From contig CM060849.1 in the NCBI GenBank assembly GCA_030737835.1, positions 18,518,579 through 18,582,578 of the forward strand: 64,000 bases of DNA. Direction: 5' to 3'. Positions 1-11,829 of this stretch are shown in pieces. Position 1 is the first letter of the stretch; every line of letters starts with the position of its first letter. The notes under the pieces are model-generated. The model had not been told where the DNA came from. It did no database searches and worked only from the letters and a program-made list of their open reading frames with translations. Source of the stretch: Acorus gramineus. Taxonomy: Eukaryota; Streptophyta; Magnoliopsida; Acorales; Acoraceae. The position numbers were made by a program, and so were the translations under genes.

Positions 1-370
1 AGGCTGCTTCTATTAATATCTTGGAGCTCAAATGCTTGCTGATTGGTCTGAGGCTCCAAAATCTCTCAGGCAGTCTAGTTTGGTCTGAATCAGACTCAAG
101 TACGGTGGTTGCTTGGGCGCTAGGTAGGGGTCTCATCCCGTGGAATGCATTGAGAGATCTTCGCGAAATTCAGCACATTTCCTCTAGATTTGCAGATTGG
201 AAGGTCTCTCATGTCTATTGAGAAGGTGACTGGGTGGCAGATACCCTTGCGGCATGCATGTCAATTTGAATTTGGTAGCACCTTATTCAGGCCTTCTCAA
301 CTGAATAGTGAAATTCGGGCTTTAATTGGGGAAGGCAAAGCTGGTCGTATCCTTATAAGAAAGGCTTAAT
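1..370 (+). pseudogene. RNase H-like 3' fragment of a plus-strand LINE
   Basis: An open frame enters from the left window edge and runs to a TGA at 219-221. It reads like the RVT_3/RNase H domain found at the end of many plant non-LTR elements: a GLRL segment, then ESDSSTVVAWAL, then SHVY. After the stop the same frame continues with EGDWVADTLA, the usual end of this domain, so the TGA is a nonsense mutation. The remaining 150 bases look like a 3' untranslated tail. The element starts outside the window. Family assignment is from motif recognition only. Confidence 0.6.
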
Positions 371-407
371 GTCACAAAAATGGGGGTTGTTTAATCCTTT
401 GAACTCT

Positions 408-490
408 GGTTCCCAAGTACTCCTTTTCTTGTGCATCAAAGTATCTGGCATTGTTTTTTTTTTTTTTTTGAAAGGGGTACTTGGGAACCC
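408..490. repeat. Short inverted repeat around a T16 run
   Basis: GGTTCCCAAGTACTCC at 409-424 recurs inverted as GGGGTACTTGGGAACC at about 473-488, with a run of sixteen T at 454-469 between them. The T run is best read as the poly(A) tail of the minus-strand LINE to its right. Both convergent LINE tails therefore seem to end in a similar motif. Confidence 0.45.
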
Positions 491-634
491 CTTGCTACCC
501 GATTTCATTTTTGATATCGAATTACAAATTCTGAAAGGGGGGCGAAAAGATTACACTACAAAATAAGACATTAGAGTAAAAAGGGACTCTTCTCCGGGTT
601 AGAAGAGACATCTAACCGCGAGAAGAGCCCCGCT

Positions 635-842
635 CGCATGTTCACCCCGCGACTCGCAAGCTCCCATCGCGAAAGTGGACGTCCCCCGCCTTCGCCATAT
701 GGCGGCCCCAATCTCGCATACACCCATGAAACATGTCTCGCATTTTCACCCCGCAACTCGCAAGCTCCCATCGCGAAAGTGGACATCCCCCGCCTTCGCT
801 ATATGGTGGCCCCAATCCTGCATACACCCACGAAACATGTCT
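635..842. repeat. Tandem duplication, 104-bp period, in the LINE 3' region
   Basis: Two copies begin with CGCATGTTCACCCCGC at 635 and CGCATTTTCACCCCGC at 739. Each continues through a CCATCGCGAAAGTGGAC block to AAACATGTCT. The copies differ by a few substitutions. They lie downstream of the LINE C-terminal coding remnant. Confidence 0.85.
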
Positions 843-3800
843 CACATGTTTTCTTGGTACACGTTCGTTCTGTTGAAGACGGCCTCATTTCTTGTCTTCC
901 AGATCGTCCAAGCTCCGGCTGAGACTATGGCTTGCGAGACCACCGCATCCATGCTGTCGTCATTAGACCTCTTCATCGCATTCGCCGCCACCCACATGTC
1001 CTCCAATGTATGAAACGTTGACTGCATTCCCGTTTGCCTCCCCACCATTGCCCAGAAATCCCAAGCCACTCTACACGTGCAAAAGAGATGTATGACGGTC
1101 TCCAATTCCCCCGAGCATAAGGCACACTCGGTTGAGTCCGTGGGAGCCCATCTTGCCCGGTACGCCTTCGTCATTAGGCGTTCTAGGTATAGCAACCACA
1201 TAAATACCTTGATCTTTAGTGGAACCTTTGGCCTCTAGGTTTGAATATACTTCACGTTCGACACCGCGCCCCCTGTTTGACCCGTCCTCCACCGAACATA
1301 TGCACTCTCGATCGAGTGAACCTCCGAGGACTTACACCTCCAAGAGCATTGGTCCTCCTGCGTTGCCTGTAGCCTTTGTGCCCTGAGACGCTCTAACATC
1401 ATCATAGCTTGAGTGGTCTCTTCCACGCCTAGTCTTGCCCACAAGAGCTTGATCCTCCATCACCCCTCTTCCGGTTGGTAGAATTCTGCCACCGTCCCTT
1501 CCTTCCTGTTCGCCAACCTATAAATATCAGGTGCCATGTCACAAAGTGTCTCCACCCCGCTCCACCTGTCCTTCCAAAAGTGCACCGGTGCTCCGTTGTT
1601 GATCTTCCATTCTATCGCATGGTCCATGTCATGTCGATTAGCAAACAACCCCTTACAAATTTGCGATGTGCGCGCACTGCACTCATCACTGGCCAACGAC
1701 GCTCGCCCATGCCCCCTCCTCCATATCGATCTCTCATAATTATGCTCCATAACGACACACACCCATTGAACCACCTCCACGTCCACATAGAAAGCAATGC
1801 CCGATTCATCAATCGAAGGTCCAACACCCCCAAGCCACCCTCCCTTTTATCGCGGCATACAGTACCCCAATCCACCAAGTGTGTGGCCCGACGCACCTCA
1901 TCACCTCCTCTCCACAGAAACCGCCTTCTAATACGGTCCATGCGCTCGAGCACCCCTACCGATATTCTAAATACTGAAAGGTAGAAGGTGGGGAGGTTCG
2001 ACAACACCGCTTGAAGAAGCGTCAGCCATCCTCCCTAGCTTAGAAGCTTCCCACACCATCCTGCCAGTCTTCGCTCAAACCGATCGATGAGGGGGCCCCA
2101 ATGTTCCTTCTTCATGCGACCCGTGACCAGAGGTAAGGCCAGATGCTTGGTAGGGAACACTTCTCGGCGAACAGCCCATCCATGCCGCGAACTCGGTTTC
2201 CTCCTCCGTCGTGATATGAATCCCATGCATGGTACTCTTTTGCTTGTTCAGCTGGAGGCTCGAAATTAGTCCAAAACAAAAGATGATGAAGCGCAAGCCC
2301 CTAACGCTCCCACTCGATGCTTCGCTGAGCAATATAGTATCATCAGCATATTGTAACACCGTCACCTTCCTACCTGAAGGGTTGTTGGCGACGCCTATCA
2401 TCCAACCCGCCTCCTCCGCCTTCTCGCACAATCTCCTCAAGATGTTGGCCACCATCACGAATAGAATGGGTGAGGTCGCCCTGCCGCAACCCCCTGATGA
2501 GGGGAAAGAAACCTGCGACCTCCCCGTTGACCACCACTGATGCGTGCACGGTGTTGATACACTGTTGGATCATCCGAATCCACCGAGCTTGGAACTCGTG
2601 TTGTGCCAGCAGCTCTAGTAGAAACCCCTGATCCACGCTGTCGTATGCCTTTGCGAAGTCCAATTTGAACAACAGCCCCTTCCTTTTATCTTTGTGCAAG
2701 GACGTCACCAATTCCTGAGCCGCTATGAAGCCGTCTTGCAATAACCTCCCCGGGAGGAACGCCGATTGCGAGTCTGCCACTAGATCCCCACACACCTCCT
2801 TTAATCAGTTAGCCATGACTTTAGCCACCATCATGTACACCCCATTCACCAAGCAAATCGATCTGAACTCCTCAACACGCACGACGCCCTCCTTCTTTGG
2901 AATTAAGACGAAGTGCGATGCGTTCGGACATTCCACGCTTTGTGACCCTGCGTGGAATTCGTCGAACATTGGAATCACATCCTCCTTGACAATGCTCCAA
3001 TATCTTTGAAAGAAAACCAAGCCGAACCAGTCCGGACCCGGGGTCTTGTCCCCCTCCGCCTTTGCCAGTGCCCTGTGAATCTCCAACTCATTAAATGACG
3101 CCTCCAGGGAAGCACACTGCTCCTCGGTCAGCTTTGGTAGGTCCTGGTCCTCCCAAGTAGGTTTCCACCCCCTCCTTGTCTTGAATGCATTTTTACATTG
3201 CTCCACCAATTTAGAGCTGATGTCCTGTGGATCGTCCCATGTCCAGCCCTCTATTTCGATTTGCACAATGCGGTTCGCGCGTCTCCTTTGGCTCGCCGCT
3301 CGATGGAAAATCTTTGTGTTGTTGTCGCCTGCGCAGAGCCATAAAGCCTTTGACTTCTGGCACCATTCGATCTCCTCCATCTTTAGAATATCAGCAAGGT
3401 CGTCCTTGGCTCTACTCCTTGCAGCCCGTTCCTCCTCGTCAAGCGTCGCCCCCTCCTCAGCCTGATCTGGGTCTTGTATAACTCGAAGGAGTTCCCGTTT
3501 CTTCTCCGCCCTTACTGCCTCGACAGTCCTACTCCACTGCCTCAAGACTCTTTTCAACCTGCGTAGCTTGAACGCCACACGTCGAGCCCCCCGCAACCCG
3601 CTCGCTCTTGCAGTCCACGAGCTCCTGATCAACCCCTCGATCCCTTCCACTTCGCACCACCACGACGCAAAGCGAAAGGGACCCGGCGTTGTCCTTGTCG
3701 GTTTTGAGGTCAGCAAGAGAGGAATATGGTCCAAAAACGTCCTCAAGAGACCCTGCATCACACTGTTCGGATATGCACTCTCCCACTCGTCATCCACAAG

Positions 3801-4446
3801 GACCCGGTCCAACCTTGCGAGGGAAGGCTCCTCGCGCATGTTGCTCCACGTAAATGAGTTGTTTGAGATCGGCAAGTCGATGAGCCCCTCCTCTTCGATC
3901 CATTAAGAAAAGTTAGCCATGGCCAGAGACATCCCCCCCCCCCCAGTTCCTCTCCTCCGCCCTCCTAAGCATGTTAAAATCTCCGAAGAACGCCACAGGG
4001 ACATTCCATTGAGATCGAATGGCAGATAGGTCCTCCCACAGCGCCGCGCGCTCCAAGTCCTCATGCGGCCTACATACACCCGAGCATCCCCACTTCCTCC
4101 CTGTTTGCTTATCTTCCAACAAAATGGACAAGGAGTGTCGCCTCACCGATCTATCCACAACCCGCCAAAAGCTCGAGTTCCAGCAGAACAAAACCCCTTC
4201 CGCTGCCCCACTCGCTTCCTTATACGCCCATTCGTCCAAAAGACCCGCCCCCAGTTCCTGAATGATCCTCCTATCCACCACCTTTATCTTAGTTTCCTGG
4301 ATACAACACATCTGTGCCCTGTACACCGCCACCAAGTTGTGAATTGCCCTCCTTTTTGCGGGGTCGTTAAGCCCCCTTGATATTCCATATGATGCACTTA
4401 AACATAAGAACTTTGAATAACCCTTGTGCCACTTGGCCCACGACAC
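842..4446 (-). pseudogene. LINE ORF2 remnant: endonuclease, reverse transcriptase, zf-RVT
   Basis: The endonuclease part (4446-3913) carries SRGLNDPAKR, CIQETK and FGDFN, the usual exonuclease/endonuclease/phosphatase landmarks. It continues in another frame at 3875 with ARLDRVL and DHIPLLL. A C run near 3933-3944 sits at this frame break. The reverse transcriptase shows KTPGPDW, FVLIPKKEG, SAFLPGR and LDFAKAYDSVD (2795-2600), then the catalytic QYADDTILL (about 2345). The zf-RVT end (1201-842) has CALCSGELETVIHLFCTC and WTIWKTRNEAVF. At least five frame changes or stops separate these blocks, so no functional protein is possible. In an intact element this enzyme nicks target DNA and primes reverse transcription there. 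Confidence 0.85.
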
Positions 4447-4449
4447 GCT

Positions 4450-4926
4450 CCTTCAGCACCCCGCGTCCTCGCGTGCCTGTTCCGTGTAGTGAGTATGCGC
4501 GGCCACCTCCGAGTCATTGATGTCCACCTCCCCACCCATCGCCTGCAACTCCTCCGTACTCTCGTGAATGCTCGTCCCACCGGACGCCTCCACGTCCTCC
4601 TGCACAAACGACCCACAGGGCCCAAACTCCCCACGGAGGTTGTTCACAAAGCCAGATTGGAATTTTCTGGTTTTGAACCTTGAATCCCATGAGATGTGCG
4701 CGGTCTTGAGCCACTTGAACCCCGATGGGCAACTGAGTGCTAGACTCCGTACGCCTTGGCGGGTTTGGATTGTGCACTGACTCCTCCTCGCCCCTCGGCA
4801 CCCTCGCCCTCATATTGCTTCGAGCACCCTTGACTTGTTTAAAATTCCCGCCCTTTCCACAACGGGCTCTTGGACTGAACCCGTGAAAGAACTGAAGAAA
4901 ATGGGCTGACTAACCTCCTCACTTGA
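4450..4926 (-). pseudogene. LINE ORF1/ORF2 junction remnant
   Basis: This stretch lies between the palindromic insertion and the endonuclease remnant, where the end of ORF1 or a linker would be expected. Only short overlapping frames remain on the minus strand and none has a recognisable domain. It is assigned to the LINE by position only. Confidence 0.5.
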
Positions 4927-5380
4927 TGTAACGTCTCTGTATTTTTAGCCTTATATATTATTTTAAATATATAATGGAAATTTTAATTGAAATTTAATTA
5001 TTTCATTTTTCAGATTTGACGGTGGGCCCAAATGGGTCCAATTTGATTTATAATTTTGATAATTATAAATAAATCTTGAAATATTTATTTTGTATTTTTT
5101 CAGAGATCTTTATAGTCTCAAGATATTTTGGTTGAAATTTGGTGAGATTCGGAGTTCGAAAAATTATGTTTTTAGGATTTTGTGTTAAGTTATTGGGCCC
5201 AGGGATCTGGTTGCGAATCCAGAATACCTTTTAATAGGCTTCAGGGATCTGTTTGTAAATCGGATAGGGATCTTTCTGTAAATCGGATAAGGACCTAGTT
5301 GTAAACCCGTAATACTTGAGGGGTCGTTTTGTAATTTGGTAAAAACCCCTTTTATATAACACGTTTTGGGTTAGGGTTTG

Positions 5381-5474
5381 CATCAGAATTCTCATGAGGC
5401 ATGAAAGGTGGTGATGACCTAGCTCTACATCAGAATTCTCATGAGGCATGAAAGGTGGTGATGACCTAGCTCTA
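5381..5474. repeat. 47-bp tandem duplication in the left palindrome arm
   Basis: The two units start with CATCAGAATTCTCATGAGG at 5381 and 5428 and end in GACCTAGCTCTA. The same duplication is present in the opposite arm, so it predates the arm inversion or was copied between arms. Confidence 0.9.
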
Positions 5475-8096
5475 CCCGTCGAGCACATCAAGGTGATAAA
5501 TCTTTCTCTATTGATTTTTATTGTTTAGTGTTTCAATTTATTTTTGGTTAGGAGATGATTGTGTCAATCGATTATTTGGGGAAGAAGGTTGATGGATTAG
5601 GGTTAGGGTTTGATTGATTTTAAATAGATGATGTTTTTATTAGATTTCAATGGATCTCGAAGGATTTATTGGTTTTGGGATTTAAGGGTTATTTTCGGGT
5701 TGATTGTATACCTGATCATTAAATCATGTTTTTGACTATGATAGAGTCGTTTCTGGGAAAATTGTATTTCACAAACAGAAATAGGTTTCGAAAAGATCTT
5801 TCCAACGAATCATGAATCGTCCAATTCGGAGTTACGGGTAGAAAGTTATGATTTTTCAAAGATTTCTGTGCAGTTTCTTAGAATTCAAATATTTAACTTC
5901 ATGATCAAGTTTGATGAATTTTAGAGATTAAAGGGATCCCAAATGGATGTTTAATGAGTATAATTTGATTTATGGGTTTTGATGATTTTATTGATCTGGT
6001 GACTCAAATTGGATCTTAAATCGATAATTTGGTTTAGTGGGATCAATAAATATTATTTGGATATAAATTGATTGGATTGAGTTATTTGGATCATTGGAGT
6101 TGTATTGAAGCCTTAGTGGATCATTGGAGTTGTAGTGGATTATTTGTCTAAATATTTTATTCGATGATTGATCGATTATGTGGGCCTTATGAAATAAATG
6201 GATATTGATTATCGGATCATTGTGAGATATGAACATTTTAATATTTATTTAGAGTTGAGATTTTTGTTAGGCCTTTAAGGTGAGTTGCGGATTGTAGGTC
6301 TATTTGGTACGGGCTCTTGGGATTATTGGGCTGAGTGTTGTTGTAAGTTGTTTGTCAGTTGTTTGTCATGATTGAATGATTTTCTTATTTAATGATTGCA
6401 TAATTGTTATGCTAGGTTATCCACGTGCGAGTGTGTAGCGTTTATGCACGTGCATTGGTTTGTATTGCGTGGACTGGAGGTGAGTGGACTTGAGTTTCAT
6501 ATGTAGTTTCAAAAGAATATATTATGTATTCATGCTAGGACCATCTATTTTGTGGAATATAACTGCTAGTTTTGAAATAAAAATATGAGCATGCCTTTTA
6601 TTGAGATATTTATCATGAATTGATTGGTGTGTTGAGATTTTTGCATGCTCTATTCTTTTGTGAATTTTGAAGATATGATAGGTTATCAATGCATCCATTC
6701 CGTCTAGGTGGCTCAGTCTTGGTGGCCAACGTCTAGGTGGGCGTACGTCTACGTGGCCAGGTCCGAGTCCATTTCTTTGGCATGTAGAGGACCCATATGT
6801 ATGATAGTGTGGACATATAAATTTAGACGTACGCCCACCTAGACGTTGGCCACCAAGACTGAGCCACCTAGACGGAATGGATGCATTGATAACCTATCAT
6901 ATCTTCAAAATTCACAAAAGAATAGAGCATGCAAAAATCTCAACACACCAATCAATTCATGATAAATATCTCAATAAAAGGCATGCTCATATTTTTATTT
7001 CAAAACTAGCAGTTATATTCCACAAAATAGATGGTCCTAGCATGAATACATAATATATTCTTTTGAAACTACATATGAAACTCAAGTCCACTCACCTCCA
7101 GTCCACGCAATACAAACCGATGCACGTGCATGAACGCTACACACTCGCACGTGGATAACCTAGCATAACAATTATGCAATCATGACAAACAACTGACAAA
7201 CAACTTACAACAACACTCAGCCCAATAATCCCAAGAGCCCGTACCAAATAGACCTACAATCCGCAACTCACCTTAAAGGCCTAACAAAAATCTCAACTCC
7301 AAATAAATATTAAAATGTTCATATCTCACAATGATCCGATAATCAATATCCATTTATTTCATAAGGCCCACATAATCGATCAATCCTCGAATAAAATATT
7401 TAGACAAATAATCCACTACAACTCCAATGATCCACTAAGGCTTCAATACAACTCCAATGATCCAAATAACTCAATCCAATCAATTTATATCCAAATAATA
7501 TTTATTGATCCCACTAAACCAAATTATCGATTTAAGATCCAATTTGAGTCACCAGATCAATAAAATCATCAAAACCCATAAATCAAATTATACTCATTAA
7601 ACATCCATTTGGGACCCCTTTAATCTCTAAAATTCATCAAACTTGATCATAAAATTAAATATTTGAATTCTAAGAAACTGCACAGAAATCTTTGAAAAAT
7701 CATAACTTTCTACCCGTAACTCCGAATTGGACGATTCATGATTCGTTGGAAAGATCTTTTCGAAACCTATTTCTGTTTGTGAAATACAATTTTCCCAGAA
7801 ACGACTCTATCATAGTAAAAAACATGATTTAATGATCAGGTATACAATCAACCCGAAAATAACCCTTAAATCCCAAAACCAATAAATCTAGTTTGATTTT
7901 AAGAAATCCTTCGAGATCCATTAAAATCTAATAAAAACATCATCTATTTAAAATCAATCAAACCCTAACCCTAATCCATCAACCTTCTTCCCCAAATAAT
8001 CGATTGACACAATCATCTCCTAACCAAAAATAAATTGAAACACTAAACAATAAAAATCAATAGAGAAAGATTTATCACCTTGATGTGCTCGACGGG

Positions 8097-8190
8097 TAGA
8101 GCTAGGTCATCACCACCTTTCATGCCTCATGAGAATTCTGATGTAGAGCTAGGTCATCACCACCTTTCATGCCTCATGAGAATTCTAATG
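8097..8190. repeat. 47-bp tandem duplication in the right palindrome arm
   Basis: This is the inverted counterpart of the duplication at 5381-5474, with units starting TAGAGCTAGGTCATCACC at 8097 and 8144. Confidence 0.9.
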
Positions 8191-8637
8191 CAAACCCCAA
8201 TCCAAAACGTGTTATATAAAAGGGGTTTTTATCAAATTACAAAACGACCCCTCAAGTATTACGGGTTTACGACTAGGTCCTTATCTGATTTACAGAAAGA
8301 TCCCTATCCGATTTACAAACAGATCCCTGAAGCCTATTAAAAGGTATTCTGGATTCGCAACCAGATCCCTGGGCCCAATAACTTAACACAAAATCCTAAA
8401 AACATAATTTTTCGAACTCCGAATCTCACCAAATTTCAACCAAAATATCTTGAGACTATAAAGATCTCTGAAAAAATACAAAATAAATATTTCAAGATTT
8501 ATTTATAATTATCAAAATTATAAATCAAATTGGACCCATTTGGGCCCACCGTCAAATATGAAAAAATTAAATTTCAATTAAAATTTCCATTATATATTTA
8601 AAATAATATATAAGGCTAAAAATACAGAGACGTTACA

Positions 8638-10168
8638 CCTGACAAATCCCGTCGGATCCAATTCCACTCTTGGATCTGGCCCATGGGCCCTGGCCCATCA
8701 CTTCCCAAATCGACCTTGTAACAGGCCCACTCAACAGCCCATCACCATCTGGTCTTTCTGCTTCGACAGGCCCACTCGACAGCCCATCACCACCTGGTTC
8801 TTCTGCTTCTTCAGAACCCCCCCCCCCCCGGTCTGGCAGAGGAACCTTCCTTCACAATTTTCTGACCGACTTCTGACCTCTGCATCCTCCCAGCCTCGCT
8901 GTCGATAGGTGAGATGCTTCGTCGCTTCTCAGCCGATGTGGTAGGGTGGATTTCAGACAGCAGCGCGGGTCCCGAGAGAGGTGCCACCCTTTGTGTGTCG
9001 CCCACACTATCGTAGCAAAACGGATCCCTGCCATTTCATATGTCAATCGTTGCCATTGACTGTGGGTCTCGACGGCTTGGCTCACGCCGAGTCTCCGAAG
9101 AGGATCGGCTCCACCTCCTTCTCCTCCGTGAATGCTCACACCCCCTGTTCGTCCTCTCCTGTGTGCGACGCCTGGCCTCCAAAGGCCTTTCCCTAACTAA
9201 GTCAACCCACACCATCGTCGACGCCATGAAAGTCCTTCTGGCCTCCACCTGTATGCGTTAAGCCTCCCTCCCATACGCCGCCACTATCGTCCTCAGCCAT
9301 TTCCACCATATCCCGGACACTAACGTGAGCTCGGAGAATGACTTTCCCATTGGTCTATCCCCTGACGCCTGAACTCAGTGACTGAACCAAAACCTTGCAA
9401 GAGTGTCCGAAGACACTTCCCGTGTTGCCAGTGGAGAGGCACTCCTTCCATCCTCAGGTGCCACCTGAATGTTTCGGAAGGCGAAGCTTCGAACTCCGGC
9501 ACCCAGGCAGAGATTTGAAGGTTCCCCCTCCTGCCCTGGAGACCTCCACGCCTCACCATTCTGCCTCGGAGTAGTGGATTCATCACCTTCACCATGAATG
9601 TACCACCTCCCAGAACCCTCTCTATGGACCAGAATTCCTCCCCCCCCCAGGCTTCCTCCATCTCCATGGACACCTCCTTTTCGGATGGAGACCAGCCAAC
9701 CGCCACGACTACCACGCAGCATCGCAACACCCTCTCCTCCTCTCGGGGGTTAAAACCTTCCCCCAACTGAATCTCGACCACCTCCTCATGTTACCCAATC
9801 GAAACCCCTCTGTCACGCCCCAGTCTAGCCTTATAGGCGAACGACATGTGACCCAAACCCCCGCACCGCCGGCAAGTCAGAGGCTCCCTACACACATTGC
9901 TCCAATGTCCCGAGCCTAGGCACCTGAAACAGTGGGACCTGTGTAGCTGAGGAGCCCCTGATCCTTTTGAGCCTTCCCCGTCCGAGCTTCGCTTCCTCCC
10001 TGACCCCTGCTGAGTGTCGTTCCTGCCCCCGTTCGCCCTTCGCCTCCGCTTCATCCGTACTTGCCACCCCTCCTCGCTCACTTGTCGTTCCACCCAGCGC
10101 GTCATTTTTTTTGTCTCTGGTTTTGAATCATATGATGATCGGAGATGGTAAGAGAAAATTTGGCTCAT
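8638..10168 (-). pseudogene. LINE ORF1 (gag-like) remnant: zinc knuckles and DUF4283-like region
   Basis: The frame 10168-9791 contains CFRCLGSGHWSNVC, a perfect CX2CX4HX4C knuckle. A second, CRRCGGLGHMSFAY, follows with its last cysteine changed to tyrosine. The frame 9781-9320 follows with GGGTFMVKVMNPLLRGRMV and RWHLRMEGVPLHW, typical of DUF4283-like gag regions of plant LINEs. After about 9320 the coding signal decays into short frames up to the palindrome. In an intact element this protein binds the RNA to form the transposition particle. The frames are not continuous, so this copy is dead. Confidence 0.75.
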
Positions 10169-10200
10169 CTTGTTGGGTTGCTTTTCTTACCCAACATTGA

Positions 10201-10311
10201 CCTCTCTCCTCCCCCCTCTACCCTTTCTCCTTCTTTCTATTCTGATCTGATGTATATTTTGTAAAGGCTCATTGAATGAAAAAAGAAAGCTTATTTACCA
10301 AGAAAAAAAAA
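10201..10311 (+). other. Possible 3' end of a truncated plus-strand LINE
   Basis: A pyrimidine-rich stretch is followed by TGTATATTTTGTAAAGGCTC, a TTTACC motif and A9. This resembles the 3' ends of plant LINE transcripts. It could equally be the 5' leader of the minus-strand LINE read backwards. Confidence 0.3.
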
Positions 10312-11829
10312 GTTTGTTTAGGACATTGAAACTAGGAGTGGCTCTCATTGAATATACATACTGACCTGTCGATAACGTATGCCACATCTTTGCTGTATAA
10401 AACTTTATTTATACATCCTTTCACGCATCATGGCGCGAAATTCTTCTGGACTATCAAAATTCGCATACATGGAAGTTTTAGCCTGTATAAGCCTCTTAAT
10501 TATCCAAAAAAAAAAATATGAAAAAGAAAATATCCCATATTCAAAGATCCGGAGTGTGGATATGGATATTAGTGTATCCGATTCAAAAAATATCCATATT
10601 GTTCATATTTGTTATTTTGTATGATTAATAATAATCATAATATATTATTTTAATATTAAATTTTTAACGTATGATATCTAAAAGTGAAAATAAGCTTTAA
10701 AATCTTAATTTTAATTTTTATATATTTTTAATATATCACTTGATTATTCAATATAATGTTAATATTTAAACATGTCAATTATTTAAAAAATATCTGTATC
10801 TGATCCATATAAAAAAAGATCTGAATCTGAAAATTAATATCCTAATATGAATGATTATGATATGATACTACGGATATTAAAGTATCTGATTTGTTGATAG
10901 GCTTAGCTTGGTGTCACAACTGAGAATAGATATCGTGATATTTTTGTTTTCACTACTTTATATGATGAACAATGTTAAACTCCAAGATAACAAAAGATGA
11001 TTGGAGTTTCATAAATTTTTTTAGTATTGTCGCTCAAAAACTGCACTACTATAGACATCAACTGATTCACGATTCACTGTATCACATACAACTATGATTT
11101 TGATAAATCTCATCTGTGGTGGGCTGTGATCTTTTCGATCAACCAGCTTTTTTATTTCATTGTTTTGTAACATATAATTTGATTATATTATAGTATAAAA
11201 AATGACATTAGTGATGTAGGGGTATACTGGCATATTAATATAATGGTAGTCTATATAAACAAATGTTGTGAGACTATGTACAGTAGATTGCTATACACAG
11301 GTGAGCCGTGACACAATTTTGCGGTGACATATATGTTTACTTAGATAAAACATGTAAATCTTATTTATTTATTTTTTGTAAACGGGTATATAAAATTGAG
11401 TGTTGATATACTTAGTCAATTTTATGGTCCGTATTCCAGCATTATAAATTATGATAACGTAATGTATATAGTGCTATCATAATGTATAGAGTTTTATTAT
11501 AATGTATAGGGTAAAAAATATATTTTTTTAAAAGCAAAAATCTATTATATCTCTGTATATATTTTATTTTATATAATAATATGTATTTTAAGGGGAGAGT
11601 ATAATAAAATGCAAATGAGATTACACAAGAGGGATGAACATATCATTTTCCTGTAAAAGTATATTTTTGTCTCACTGTTTGACTCCAAGATATACATTGA
11701 AATTGAGCCCAAGGTCCTTTATACCAAATGGGATTTTTTTTCTTTTTTTAAGAAACGATAGGCAACATTCTATCGTTTGAGAAAGTGACCAAAGGAAAAT
11801 ACAGATGTGGTTGGGTATAGTCAGAGAGA
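10312..11829. other. AT-rich intergenic DNA
   Basis: No coding frame or RNA gene is recognisable. Around 10540-10890 motifs of the type GGATATGGATAT and GATCTGAATCTG occur on both sides of an AT-rich core, which hints at an old inverted-repeat element. No boundaries could be fixed. Confidence 0.5.

Larger units (their letters stand above)
4927..8637. mobile_element. 3.7-kb palindromic (foldback) element with LTR-like ends, inserted in the LINE
   Basis: The left arm 4927-6751 and right arm 6824-8637 are near-perfect inverted copies around a 72-base spacer. Both outer ends read TGTAACGTCTCTG inward. Each arm has a TATATAAC motif about 430 bases from its outer end followed by GGTTAGGGTTTG, an arrangement like the U3/R part of a long plant Ty3-type LTR. 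Both arms also share a 47-bp tandem duplication. Flanks CTTGA (4922-4926) and CCTGA (8638-8642) match at 4 of 5 positions, like a 5-bp target duplication with one mutation. Frames at 6236-5988 (minus) and 7315-7563 (plus) give the same 82-residue translation, which shows how alike the arms are. No integrase or transposase gene is present. LTR origin is an inference; a non-LTR foldback transposon or an assembly inversion are alternatives. Confidence 0.8.
454..10168 (-). mobile_element. Degenerate LINE (L1-type non-LTR retrotransposon), split by a palindromic insertion
   Basis: Read on the minus strand, it holds in order: a gag-like region with zinc knuckles (about 10000-9830), a DUF4283-like region (9781-9320), an apurinic-type endonuclease (4446-3800), a reverse transcriptase (3600-2075), a zf-RVT/C-terminal region (1201-842) and a poly(A) tail (T run at 454-469). 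Every module is broken by stops or frameshifts. The order and motifs are those of a plant LINE. The segment 4927-8637 is foreign to it and separates ORF1 from the ORF1/ORF2 junction. The 5' end is uncertain; 10168 is the start of the last recognisable frame. Confidence 0.85.

Noticed and set aside
5988..6236. 82-residue frame in the palindrome and its twin at 7315-7563
   Set aside because: Low-complexity translation of AT-rich DNA. It is useful only as proof that the arms match.
1..10168. Reverse transcriptase and endonuclease frames as host genes
   Set aside because: The module order and poly(A) tail are those of a LINE, and every module is broken.
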